Below, in pieces: positions 1 through 11,600 of a stretch of DNA of 64,000 nt. This DNA is from Anisakis pegreffii (taxonomy: Eukaryota; Nematoda; Chromadorea; Rhabditida; Anisakidae): positions 124,001 to 188,000 of the forward strand of contig JAPYMA010003015.1 of NCBI GenBank assembly GCA_035041965.1, in the 5' to 3' direction. The translations under genes were made by a program, and so were the position numbers. The number at the start of each line of letters is the position of its first letter. Positions within the stretch are counted from its first letter, which is position 1. A model generated the notes under the pieces. That model saw nothing but the letters and a program-made list of their open reading frames with translations, ran no database searches and was not told where the DNA came from.

Positions 1-2081
1 TAATGTATAACATGCGTTGATCTATAGTGATCAAATGCATATCATTGAGTACATCAGCGCTAGTTGAGATAGCTTTAATAAAATAGCAATAATTACTCAA
101 ATAAGCAAAATCGCCCGACAAAATATATATTTTTCTCAATGCGGAGATTCTGCTCGATCGATTGGTGTGAAGAAATTGATATGTTGCTGGTCAAAGCTGA
201 GGGCACAGTAGCCTTGAATACGCTAACCCCCATAGCATCAGAAAAATAGCTATATCTTATCGTACAGGGAGAACTTCTCGGCAGGCTTTTCATTTTTAGA
301 AAGTAGAGACTCTGCCCAATCGAATGATGTACAAACATTGATATGTTTCCCGGCAAACCTGAGAAGACGGTAGGCTTGAATGTGTCAAACCTATATTTGT
401 ATAGTAATGTATAATATGCGTTGATCTATAGTGATCAAATGCATATCATTGAGCACATCAGCGCTAGTTGAGATAGCTTTAATAAAATAGCAATAATTCC
501 TGAACTAAGCAAAATCGCCCGACAAAATATATATTTTTCTCAATGCGGAGATTCTGCTCGATCGATTGGTGTGAAGAAATTGATATGTTGCTGGTCAAAG
601 CTGAGGGCACAGTAGCCTTGAATACGCTAACCCCCATAGCATCAGAAAAATAGCTATATCTTATCGTACAGGGAGAACTTCTCGGCAGGCTTTTCATTTT
701 TAGAAAGTAGAGACTCTGCCCAATCGAATGATGTGCAAACATTGATATGTTTCCCGGCAAACCTGAGAAGACGGTAGGCTTGAATGTGTCAAACCTATAT
801 TTGTATAGTAATGTATAATATGCGTTGATCTATAGTGATCAAATGCATATCATTGAGCACATCAGCGCTAGTTGAGATAGCTTTAATAAAATAGCAATAA
901 TTCCTCAACTAAGCAAAATCGCCCGACAAAATATATATTTTTCTCAATGCGGAGATTCTGCTCGATCGATTGGTGTGAAGAAATTGATATGTTGCTGGTC
1001 AAAGCTGAGGGCACAGTAGCCTTGAATACGCTAACCCCCATAGCATCAGAAAAATAGCTATATCTTATCGTACAGGGAGAACTTCTCGGCAGGCTTTTCA
1101 TTTTTAGAAAGTAGAGACTCTGCCCAATCGAATGATGTACAAACATTGATATGTTTCCCGGCAAACCTGAGAAGACGGTAGGCTTGAATGTGTCAAACCT
1201 ATATTTGTATAGTAATGTATAATATGCGTTGATCTATAGTGATCAAATGCATATCATTGAGCACATCAGCGCTAGTTGAGATAGCTTTAATAAAATAGCA
1301 ATAATTCCTCAACTAAGCAAAATCGCCCGACAAAATATATATTTTTCTCAATGCGGAGATTCTGCTCGATCGATTGGTGTGAAGAAATTGATATGTTGCT
1401 GGTCAAAGCTGAGGGCACAGTAGCCTTGAATACGCTAACCCCCATAGCATCAGAAAAATAGCTATATCTTATCGTACAGGGAGAACTTCTCGGCAGGCTT
1501 TTCATTTTTAGAAAGTAGAGACTCTGCCCAATCGAATGATGTACAAACATTGATATGTTTCCCGGCAAACCTGAGAAGACGGTAGGCTTGAATGTGTCAA
1601 ACCTATATTTGTATAGTAATGTATAATATGCGTTGATCTATAGTGATCAAATGCATATCATTGAGCACATCAGCGCTTGTTGAGATAGCTTTAATTAAAT
1701 AGCAATAATTCCTGAACTAAGCAAAATCGCTCGACAAAATATATATTTTTCTCAATGCGGAGATTCTGCTCGATCGATTGGTGTGAAGAAATTGATATGT
1801 TGCTGGTCAAAGCTGAGGGCACAGTAGCCTTGAATACGCTAACCCCCATAGCATCAGAAAAATAGCTATATCTTATCGTACAGGGAGAACTTCTCGGCAG
1901 GCTTTTCATTTTTAGAAAGTAGAGACTCTGCCCAATCGAATGATGTACAAACATTGATATGTTTCCCGGCAAACCTGAGAAGACGGTAGGCTTGAATGTG
2001 TCAAACCTATATTTGTATAGTAATGTATAATATGCGTTGATCTATAGTGATCAAATGCATATCATTGAGCACATCAGCGCT
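1..2081. repeat. 404-bp satellite array, five full copies plus a partial one
   Basis: Units start at 1, 405, 809, 1213, 1617 and 2021, exactly 404 bp apart, and differ by only a few substitutions. Each unit contains two related sub-blocks offset by about 162 bp (compare the GAGATTCTGCTCGATCGATT-like text near 144 with the similar text near 306), so it is a higher-order repeat built from an older, shorter duplication. A minus-strand open frame of about 93 codons recurs in every unit. The period is not a multiple of three, the frame does not run between units, and it resembles no family I know, so I read it as an accident of repeat sequence. The array runs off the left edge of the window and into an N gap, so its true size is unknown. 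Confidence 0.95.
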
Positions 2082-2101
2082 NNNNNNNNNNNNNNNNNNN
2101 N
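2082..2101. other. Assembly gap (20 Ns)
   Basis: Twenty unknown bases interrupt the satellite unit that begins at 2021. A gap of a round length inside a near-identical tandem array is probably an assembler placeholder, so the number of missing repeat units cannot be read from this sequence. Confidence 0.97.
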
Positions 2102-2410
2102 CTTTAATTAAATAGCAATAATTCCTGAACTAAGCAAAATCGCTCGACAAAATATATATTTTTCTCAATGCGGAGATTCTGCCCGGTCGATTCGTGTGAA
2201 GAAATTGATATGTTGCTGGTCAGAGCTGAGGGTATGGTAGCCTTGAATATGCTAACCCCTATATCATCACATAAATAGCTATATCTGATCGTAGAGGAAA
2301 AATTTCTCGGCAAGCTTTTCATTACCGGAACGCAGAGATTCTGCTCAATCGAATGGTGTAGAAATGTCAGCATGTTGCAAGGCAAACCTGAGAGGATGCA
2401 ACAAGCAATT
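2102..2410. repeat. Diverged terminal copy of the 404-bp satellite
   Basis: Text after the N gap matches the satellite unit but with many more substitutions than the copies at 405-2020. Its first sub-block is close to the array; its second, near 2330-2395, is clearly diverged. The minus-strand open frame reads on into unique DNA, giving 151 codons down from 2559. An edge copy escaping homogenisation is expected of a satellite array. Confidence 0.8.
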
Positions 2411-4836
2411 TCGATTTGTGGATGAAAACACGGCTTAGCTCTTATCTCGAATGTATTAAAAATGCAGAGAATGAAGGGAATGCGTTCAAGAAAGGATGCT
2501 GACCTGACTATGATAAATTTTTGGGAAGAATCAGGAAATCGACTTAATCGTCCAGACAAAAACTACCGAGCAGAATCACTCTCATCACATGGCTAACAAA
2601 GAATATCTGGAACTGATCTTACGAAAAATCAATTGCAATTTTGTTGACTGGTTCTCGCGACATTTTTGTTAAGCAGATGCATATTTCAGTGATTGGATTC
2701 AGGCCTCCAAACCATAGTTGTACCGGATTATAAGGCAATACATCAACAGTGCACTTATAAACCTTAACGCAGCGCCGCGTGCCATGCAATGCCGCCTCAA
2801 AGTCAGTAACCAGAATTAATCCATATATAAGGTGCTCCGGGTTGTAAGGCGCACCGTCGATTTTTGAGAAAATTAAAGGCTTTTAAGTACACCTCATAGG
2901 CCGATAAATGCGGTAAATGAAAAATTTCCATAAAAGTGACCCATTTTGCTCACGAAGAGCTGTATGTTCGTCTTCAGTTGATTATCGATATAACTTGCAA
3001 TGTACAACTGTACATTACAAGTTATATCGTTAATTATGTCGATATAAATTGCAATGTACGGTTTTAAGTTATACCGATCTTTCTCTTTTTTCTCAAATGC
3101 ACTTGGTGTTCAGGCATTCACAGTGATCATTTGTTAACTGATAAGCAGTACAACTCAAAATATGTACAACCTACACACCTATATTACCCTCACAGTTAAA
3201 TACATGTTTACACATATGCGAGATGTTGATGTATGTTTATATCCATTTGAAGATAGTTGAAAAGGTTCCATCAGTTTTGAAAAACATTTTTAACCAGTCA
3301 GTTGGTATACAGGAAATTTTCGAAGAATTCTTTCCGAACATTGCAGCAAATTTTCAAAAGTTTTGAGCGTAACACTCAAGGAACATTGCACAAAAATCGA
3401 ACCAGAATTTCAGTAATAGTGTGAAATGAAATTCCGACGAACAATTTTTGAAAATATTTCTAAAAACATGCGCCATTGCATTAAAAAAGCATGTATTCGT
3501 GTTATGACGAAATGATGATGCAACCTCATCAATATGAACGCCTTTCATTGCATGGACATTTTATACTGGCATGATTACTGTTATTAAATGATTTGAATTG
3601 TAAACGTGTGAAGAAGATTGTACGCACACAAACAAGCATATGTTCGTGAATGTTTGGTGATGAAGGTATTCATTCATCAGAATATGCTGTATTTACAATG
3701 TTCTCTAAAAACATTTAATACAATTCGCATTATGTCGATTTCGATCATCTCTTCACATACGGCTTCAATCGTTTATAGAATACGCACTACAGTTCTGTCC
3801 TAAATAGCACAACCATGCCATTCGCCATCCACAACCTGAGACATTTAACGTTGGCATGAAGTCGAATAGAAGATTGCGATGTAGTGTCGTCATTCCCTGA
3901 GATGTTGATATTGTTCATGATGGCCTTTACATCAGAACACATTTTACTGGTCATTTTTGCACGAAAAATCTGTTAATTCCAGAAGCACCCCAATGCAGAT
4001 AGCGATCATCGTGTTGCATTCACTTACGCATGGATAAGTGATCCACATATGTTCATTTTATTGAGAAAAAATAGAAACTGGTCTTGCACTGGACTCTAGT
4101 GGAAACCTCTAAAACTAGAGATCGAACCTAAATGAATTTAGATATCATTCAGTGATGTGTCACTCATTTGCTATCTCATTGAGCATTGCATTCATTGGCA
4201 ACTACCTCATCGAGCATTCACTAGAATTTATTGTCAACTCATTCGACAAATGTTTTGGCAACTGACGTCTACAGCATTTCAACTGATTTCTTCGGTTATA
4301 GTGACGCACTTAGTTTGTATACATGCGAGGAAATGTTCATGTTTTCGTAGAGGTCTTATGTTTGCAAAGAATTTCCTTCAAAACATCGTGACATCTAGTT
4401 TTTCTTGCTTGTAGAACCTATCTCAGATCTTGTGATATCCATTTGAATCCGTAATCTAGTGCCCAGATTTTCTCCACATCCATATTCTCACCTTGAAAAC
4501 GTGTAGTCATCACCTCTGATTATTTCTGCTACTTGTGAAGTATCACCCTCCCACCCCCCTCCCCTCCAATATTGTTAAATTTGTGGTGTTCTCCACTGCT
4601 TCAGTTGACATTTTCATCACTTCACAAAATTATTGTAGTTACCGTGATTTAATGGGGTTTTTTTGCGTGATTGTTTCTAGAAATTGATAGAGGTCTATGT
4701 GTTAACAGATGCGTCTCGTTATGTTGACATATCTGTTTCCTCCGAACGTTTTTAATGAGCCTTTCTATTTCAGAGAAACCGTCCTTTGGTGATCTTCCTT
4801 ATTCAAAGATTTCCATTGCGCACAGTTCCGCTCAAA
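2411..4836. other. Intergenic, no gene recognised
   Basis: Only short open frames without recognisable protein similarity. It contains the inverted repeat at 2986-3029 and a C-rich run near 4548-4566. The 3' end is the 5' flank of the Sm D2 gene. A TTTCTATTTCAG at 4762-4773 upstream of the Sm D2 ATG could be a trans-splice acceptor or the end of a 5' UTR intron. Confidence 0.6.
2986..3060. repeat. Inverted repeat with an extra direct copy
   Basis: The arm at 2986-3006 (CGATATAACTTGCAATGTACA) faces its near-perfect reverse complement at 3009-3029, with a 2-bp spacer and one mismatch. A third, direct copy of the arm with small changes follows at about 3038-3060. Short palindromic blocks like this are common remnants of foldback-type elements. 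Confidence 0.8.
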
Positions 4837-5554
4837 ATGGCAACGTAAGTGGTTTCGTTTCGTTTTGTAGTCTTCATTTTACACTTTCACTTATTCAGTC
4901 AGTTGAACATTCGTATAAATTATGTTTTCGAACGATCGTCGTTGTGTTTAGCATCGCGAAACCCCGTTCTGAGATGACTCAGGAAGAGTTACAAGCTAAA
5001 GAACAAGAAGAATTCAACGTTGGACCTCTGTCGATCTTGACACAGTCGGTTAAGAACAACGCACAGGTGATGATCAATTGTCGAAACAATCGCAAACTGC
5101 TCGGTCGTGTCAAGGCGTTCGATCGGTTAGTGCATTCTTACATTCTTACGATTTATATTTTCACGGCTTCGTGATGTATCAAATTGTCCTCATAATCGTC
5201 ATTCTGGAGAGACATCTTGCTTTAGATGTACCTAGAAGAAAGAAATCTTTTTCGAAACTGAATCTAGCATCTCCGATTTGCACGCGTGGCAGATGTTTGG
5301 TGGATGCTTTAAGGATGCTATATTAATTTTGCGATTTTGTTGGAGTTTTCTGAACTAGATGGTGGCTTTGCAGACACTGCAATATGGTACTTGAGAACGT
5401 GAAAGAGATGTGGACTGAACTACCAAAAACAGGTAAAGGCAAAAAGAAGGCGAAACCAGTGGCTAAGGATCGTTTCATATCGAAAATGTTTCTGCGTGGT
5501 GATTCGGTAATACTCGTTCTCAAAAATCCACTGACTGCCCCAGAATCCAGCTGA
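4837..5554 (+). CDS. snr-4: Small nuclear ribonucleoprotein Sm D2
   Basis: Core Sm protein of the U1, U2, U4 and U5 snRNPs. It forms part of the heptameric ring on the snRNA Sm site and acts in nuclear pre-mRNA splicing. Exons 4837-4844, 4952-5125 and 5374-5554, all GT-AG, give 120 aa, the normal family length. The start [12 protein letters not shown], the Sm1 block ([35 protein letters not shown]) and the Sm2 block ([16 protein letters not shown]) match Sm D2 across its length, including the KxGKGKKK insertion between them. Exon 1 encodes only MA plus two bases of the third codon, a tiny start exon placed right after a pyrimidine-rich tract. The symbol follows the C. elegans Sm D2 gene. It is convergent with the GST gene downstream. 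Confidence 0.97.
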
Positions 5555-6601
5555 ATATTTCAGTGTTGCTCTATTGATTTCGTTAAATTATATTCGTTCA
5601 TTCATATATCGTTGATACCAATTTGTTACTGTTGTTCTCATTGTTTTCGTAAAGTCAGCGATTACGAAAAACACTTTTGACGTTGTTGTATATCAGTATT
5701 TACCGACCCTTTATACAGTCTCAACTATCAGTTCACTCATTTGATAAAATCTTATTCACCAGTCTTCTTTATGTAATCAAAATCATCAGTTAACTCATTT
5801 AATCGAATCGTTTCCAAGGTATCTATCCTGAGCGCATTGAAATGATTTGATACGGACTCAAAAACAGTAATTGGTTTCACTTTCTCCTACTTTCAGCTGA
5901 GATTCCCTAGGAGAAAAATCACAACATCATAGTGTGTTTCTGTTTCTGGTGTTTCTGCCTCAACAATCAGTTTGCATGTGGGACGAATCACTGGGACATT
6001 TATATTATCGAGCCATTACTGAACGTTATGGATTTGCAATGTTATCTGAGACTATTCGCAAACAAATTTGAGTTGTTTCATTATTTGGCCTCATTCGTGT
6101 TTGTATTTTGTTTTGTGCTGTGTTGTGTGTTGGCTTGAAAAATGAATAGTTTGCAATGGATATATCGTTTACTATGAATTATGTTCATCGAACAATAATA
6201 AGCTTCATGAAAAGGATACTACTTAGGCTTAAAAATTGTGAAGATGTGTCCTTCGCTGATTTGAGGAATTTTTTGTTGTTCACTTGTTTCGTAGAGAATG
6301 AGGAGAAAAAAATGATGTAGAGAAGGCGTAATTTTGAAGAACGTCACTCGTTTCGAAAGTATCAATCATTTGCATAGGATTCAAATAGGATAAAGATAAG
6401 GATAAATAGAATAAGAGGAGAAATATAAGTCGGTGATAAATTTATCAGATTGTTCAGTCATATTTACTTATTTAGGCAAATGATTTTAATACGTTTTACA
6501 TAATACACAATCAAATTAACGTTTTTAAGAGACATTCCTTTATCATAAAGCGCGAATTAAAAAGATCCAAACACCCACTAGATTCTGGAGATATTCAAAA
6601 C
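5555..6601. other. Intergenic between convergent Sm D2 and GST genes
   Basis: About 1 kb of AT-rich DNA holding the 3' flanks of both genes. A plus-strand open frame at 5932-6138 is cysteine- and phenylalanine-rich with no recognisable similarity. I see no gene here. Confidence 0.6.
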
Positions 6602-8671
6602 CTAGATGACTGCATGTGGACGTTTCTCGATCCACTCTTTAACTTTGGGTAGTGCACGAATTGCTTGAATGTATTTCTTCAGTTTTGGATGGCCATGCAG
6701 GAACGTGGGATTTATTTGATCCCATGTGGCTAGATCCTCTGAAATCACCAAGTCGATCCACGTCAACGATTTACCGACCAAGAAACCACTTTCGGCTTTC
6801 GCTAAAAACCTCTCCAACGCTACCAAATATTTATTTCTGGCCGGCACCACAATGTCTTTGTAGATTGCATCCTAAACAAATGCCTCAATCAGTCAAGTGT
6901 ACAAAATAACATCAACGAATGTTTTCCAGTTAAAAGAAGCGATTTGAAGAGTCTGATTTTGATTTTGCACCAATTATAGAGTGCGAATTGTGTGAAAAAT
7001 GCAAATCGCTATCGATGCATCATCGCTTTCAATTTGGTGTCGATTATCAGCATTATCACCTTATCGCCCTTCGTAAATCCTGTCATAATCAGAAAGAACG
7101 GCCGACATTCATAAACGAAATCTTTGTGACCGTCCGCTACCGAATCTATTAATGCCTCCTCCAAAGGTGTTTTCCCAGCCAAACCTGAAATATTCTCATT
7201 CGGCTATCGAAAGTTTTTTCCGAACATGAAGGCTTTTCTCCTGTGCGCAAATCACAGAACAGAATCGCCCAGAAGTGAAATTTGAAATTTAAATTTATCC
7301 GCAACACATCCAGTGATTGAATTGTTCAATGAGCGCAGTCACGAGTTGTATATTGTTCGTTAGGCAAAACACTTAGAAACTTGGAAAAAAACCAATCGCT
7401 GAAGCATTTGCTTGTGTCGAAGTGATATCATAAATGCATTAATTTTACTGTTAATTTGTCGTGACGTAACTCAGCTGTGAGCTTATCAGTTGTTAAGATA
7501 AAAGAAACCACTGGAATGGTGCAATAGTCTGTTGAACTCAATATCAACTGCTTATCGATTTGTAAGCAATTTGCACCACAAGATCAACTGTGTGGTCGGT
7601 GATGCACCACTGCAATGGGTCTGTACTCAATTTTGCATCCGAAATCGTTTATGCTTAACAAGCTTATCGTGATATTCTATTGGTATTCCCAGGAAGACGC
7701 ACAGTCTTCTAAAACAAAACTTCTAATTCTTTCAGTTACTCATTAACAATGACCGGTTTAATGGAATTCCTCGGCGTAACTCTGACCTCAAAGGAATTTC
7801 ACTGCAAAAGCATCGGGTTCAAGTCACTAAAACGTGTATTTTGTTAGTGTGAATATGAGATCTGTGAACGCCTATAATCACCGTATAGATACTAATATTA
7901 TCAACGCAATACGATCAGTGACAGCGATCATCATGCACGGAGAGAGTGCGTTATCGGCGAATGATGAATTTAAAACTGAAACGCATAACGCATCGATCTG
8001 ATTGCAAATCACATCAATTCGTTTTCCATATCGAATTGCATTTCTCGGCTATGTTACTGAACGAATCGACAATTTGCCATTAATTAGAAAGACCTTGATA
8101 TTCAAATCATATCATTTAATATTACAACATCGATACGAACACAGACATATTAATCACATCCATTTTTCGGTGATAAAATATGCTAAGAAAAACAGAAGAA
8201 GAACAAACCGAATTGGTGAGCAAGATATCTGCAGATGGCATGACTTTGTGCGATCATCACGTCGTTTACTTCGAGCACTGGTAGTTGCCCAAAAGGCATC
8301 TCTGAAATTTTATACTCACAGATACTTTGGATGTGAGACATATTCATTTGTTGCCTCTTCTTTTGAGTTCTCACTGATTTCGACAAATAAATATTCATTC
8401 ACTATTCATAGTGGGAATAAAATTTCTGGAAAAGATCGATCTGATTGAGTAAGTGAAAGATCACATTTGAATGTTGATTAAGCAAATGCCTAAACGAATG
8501 AGTTAGTAGTGGTTCGAAGAAGGACTTAATTTGTTTTATTGGGAGCCAATCTTCTCGTTTGATTCGGTTGTCTTCAAACGGTACTCCGGCTTGATGAAAA
8601 ATCAACCGAACGCCTTCACCAAGACCACGAAAATCAAAATAAGTCAACTTGTATTTCGGCGGTGGTGCCAT
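6602..8671 (-). CDS. gst: Glutathione S-transferase, sigma-like (nematode type)
   Basis: Cytosolic enzyme that conjugates glutathione to electrophiles; nematode members serve in detoxification and some have prostaglandin D synthase activity. Exons on the minus strand: about 8531-8671, 8209-8301, 7060-7184 and 6602-6872 (stop TAG). Protein is about 210 aa. The N-terminal thioredoxin-like domain shows the catalytic Tyr in KLTYFDFRG, the cis-Pro region [10 protein letters not shown] and the G-site motif [10 protein letters not shown]. The all-helical C-terminal domain follows, ending in [15 protein letters not shown]. Exons 2-3 and 3-4 join in phase with GT-AG sites. Exon 1 should end after DWLPIKQ, because family alignment then continues directly into EMPFGQ, but no GT in the right phase lies there. 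So either the junction is unusual, the sequence has an error, or the allele is damaged. Confidence 0.88.
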
Positions 8672-11600
8672 TGGTTAACTGCAATTGCGTTCACTGACGA
8701 TTCAATTTGCTAGACGAACTTCTAGGGTATTCTATTGTGCACATGCATTGCAACGATTGAACCAATGAAGTGAGTTTATCAAACAATTGGTAAACTGATG
8801 TGATAATATGCTTCAACAATATGAGGAAAAATGAGCGACTGATAGATAAATCACGCAAAAATGAGCGCAATAATAGAGGATTGCATATTCATGAACAATT
8901 CAGGATTTCGTATGGATATTGTTCGAGTGTGCCAGTAAGCACCAATTGCTCAGAGAAGAAATCCATACTACTCGTATCATACAGCTGAAGCTTATGGCAG
9001 GCAAGCTCGAGTATATCCACAATAGAGCTTATCAATACCATGGGATGTGCTATGATTGTGATCAGCAAAGAGCACCTGCATTTTCATCACTAACCAACAA
9101 GTTGATAAACGGTCAGTGTTCAGTGCAATCGAAAATTGCTGGTGCTGATTTTTCGAGTTGCTAACAGATGTGATAAATGTTTTTAAGCTTATCTTCTATC
9201 TGCAACGCGTGCACATCATTCACCTCCGACGATACTTTAGTGTTTTTTCCTCCCGGAGTAAAGAACGCATATGCATTCATAAGCAAATAAATACGTGCAA
9301 ACGTGAACTTTCATAATTTCATTTCAACCGTTCCAATACACACTCACTCACACACAAGAACCAATTATTCTAAACATTATTATCATTATAACGTCATCAG
9401 AACGTGATAAAGTGAATCGCACTTTATTGATCATCACAACTCTTGAGTTGAAACTTGAGAATGCCTCTTTGGGTCTCGGAGACAGAAAGGTGATCAGAGC
9501 GACAATGCAAGTGATCAATATGCAAAACCACTTATGTTCAGATGCGATCACCAAAGTCTTTAACTCTGAGAGATCTGCAAGAATATGAAAATCTTATCCC
9601 GTGCACAGCGAGACTGCGGTTTTGAGAGAAACTGTTCAACTGTTGTTGTGATACAATTGTGTGCGTATTGTTTGAATTAAGAGCGAGCAACTTGAGCAGT
9701 GCATAAATGAGTGCACTTGTAAAATAATTCATTGCAAAAGCTTGCAGAACAAGTGATAAATATCGTGAATTTGTAACATTGCATTATCGAAAATATGCAA
9801 AATGCGATTGCATGGAAGTGCTCTATCGTTTTCGTGAATGAAAATTTGCTCATTTAGAGTATGATATTTCAGAGCTGATGTCAGATGCGTCTCAAAGCTT
9901 GCAATGCATGTAATTTACGGTAGTTCGGTTCTGATCGCTAGAAAAATTTTGAAAAATCTCTCAGAATAAGCCCAGTTGTTTTGGTCTCGACTAAGAAATT
10001 CACAGCCGTGATTAATACCCCGAAAAGCGGAAACGAATACGAAATTTGTAATCTATTCATTGTTAGATGCTGCATCTACTTTCAAATTCATTATTAAATG
10101 AGGAATTTCTCACTGAATATGATACCATAATTCAGTCCTGATCATGCATCATTATCAACCTTGTCACCAAGTTCATTGAATGCTAATCATTTCAACACCC
10201 TCAGATTGTTTTTCACTGACATGAATAAATTAGTCTGTCCGTCACACTGTCGCGCATAATCAGCGAATATCAAGGACGAGATGTTGTCACACACACGAAA
10301 ATGTTTAACAAGTTGATTCGGCCATTCTGAAACGAATGCAGTTTGCTGACAAATGATACTATAGTAAGTATTTATCTGTTTGTGATGATTGAATGAATTG
10401 TGGTGACATGTAAATTTCGGAGACTTTCATTCCCCATACTTGTTCTCTTGGAAGCAACTGTTCGTTGCGGTTTTCTAGTGGAACAAAATCACCGAACAAC
10501 ATTCAAGGTTGTTTAAGGTTATTCGTAGCATCTGATCATTTCAAGCAGTCATCTTATTAATTGAACACTTCTTAATCACTGCCTGTTACGAGAGTTGAAC
10601 TGAATGCGCACGATGAACTGATGAAGTGATTATTCTTGGAAAGTTCCGCCATAAGAGCGTGATCATAACAACCACTAAAAATCGCTCGCTGATTAGCATT
10701 AGTTGATCGCATGCAATTGGTGAATTACATTTCAGCGCACACTGACGATCCTCTTGAAAAGGGCGCACCTTTTTGTGATATTAAGTTGGTTGATGGTTTT
10801 TTCTGTTGTGTTCTGTATTTTTTTTCAATTTCTGCTTTGATGTTGAATGGTTCAATGCGGCTGTATTATTGGTGCATCTGAACGGAAAGGGAGGAGTGTT
10901 ATATGCACAACAACCTTTAATAACCATGCTTTATGTCACTGCTCACGATCAGCAATTCAATTTTTGAATTCCCATTCATATCGCAAATGTTTCAGTGGAA
11001 AACTGCATTTCAATGGAACAATTTTTAATGCTTCGATCAATTCTATCAAGTAGTCGTTGAATTTTGGTGCTCCTATGAATGAGCCATTGAATTTCCCCAT
11101 AATCGCCAAAGTATAAACGTATCGAACTTGAATGGAAACAAATAAATAAGTAGATGACTATTTTCAATGTTTTAATTGCTTTCCTCATTATTCTATTGAT
11201 TCTGTCATGAAACTCGAACAGAGATAGAACAGTTCGATTGGAAGCGATCGTTAAACGACAGCAGTGGTTTCGCTAAGCATTCCGAATGATGACACTTTCG
11301 AACTCAATAGCACGATCAGTGGTTCTGTAACTTTAAATGACCCGTGTAATTGTGCATTATTTCATAAATATTATTCGTTATTTGTTTATTCGTGCATGCG
11401 ATTGTTGATTCACCACCGATCTGTATATTTCTTCGTCAACATGACAGCATCATATTCACTTGGCAAGTATTCACTTTAAAAACCTATTCCACCATTCCGC
11501 TACTGAACATTTTGAATGATAAAATATCACCTTAAAATAAAATTATCTCCCCTTAGCTCAATTCCCATGGCTCAAGTAAAATTATTTCCCCTTAGCTCAA

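Noticed and set aside
93..1972. Five nearly identical minus-strand frames of 87-93 codons as a tandem gene family
   Set aside because: They follow the 404-bp satellite period exactly, have no splice or family signals, and encode a duplicated low-information peptide reflecting the sub-repeat structure of the DNA.
1..2081. CRISPR array
   Set aside because: Repeat unit is 404 bp with no short repeat and unique spacer structure, and the genome is eukaryotic.
8002..8713. Plus-strand frames across the GST locus
   Set aside because: They are shadows of the minus-strand GST exons and introns.
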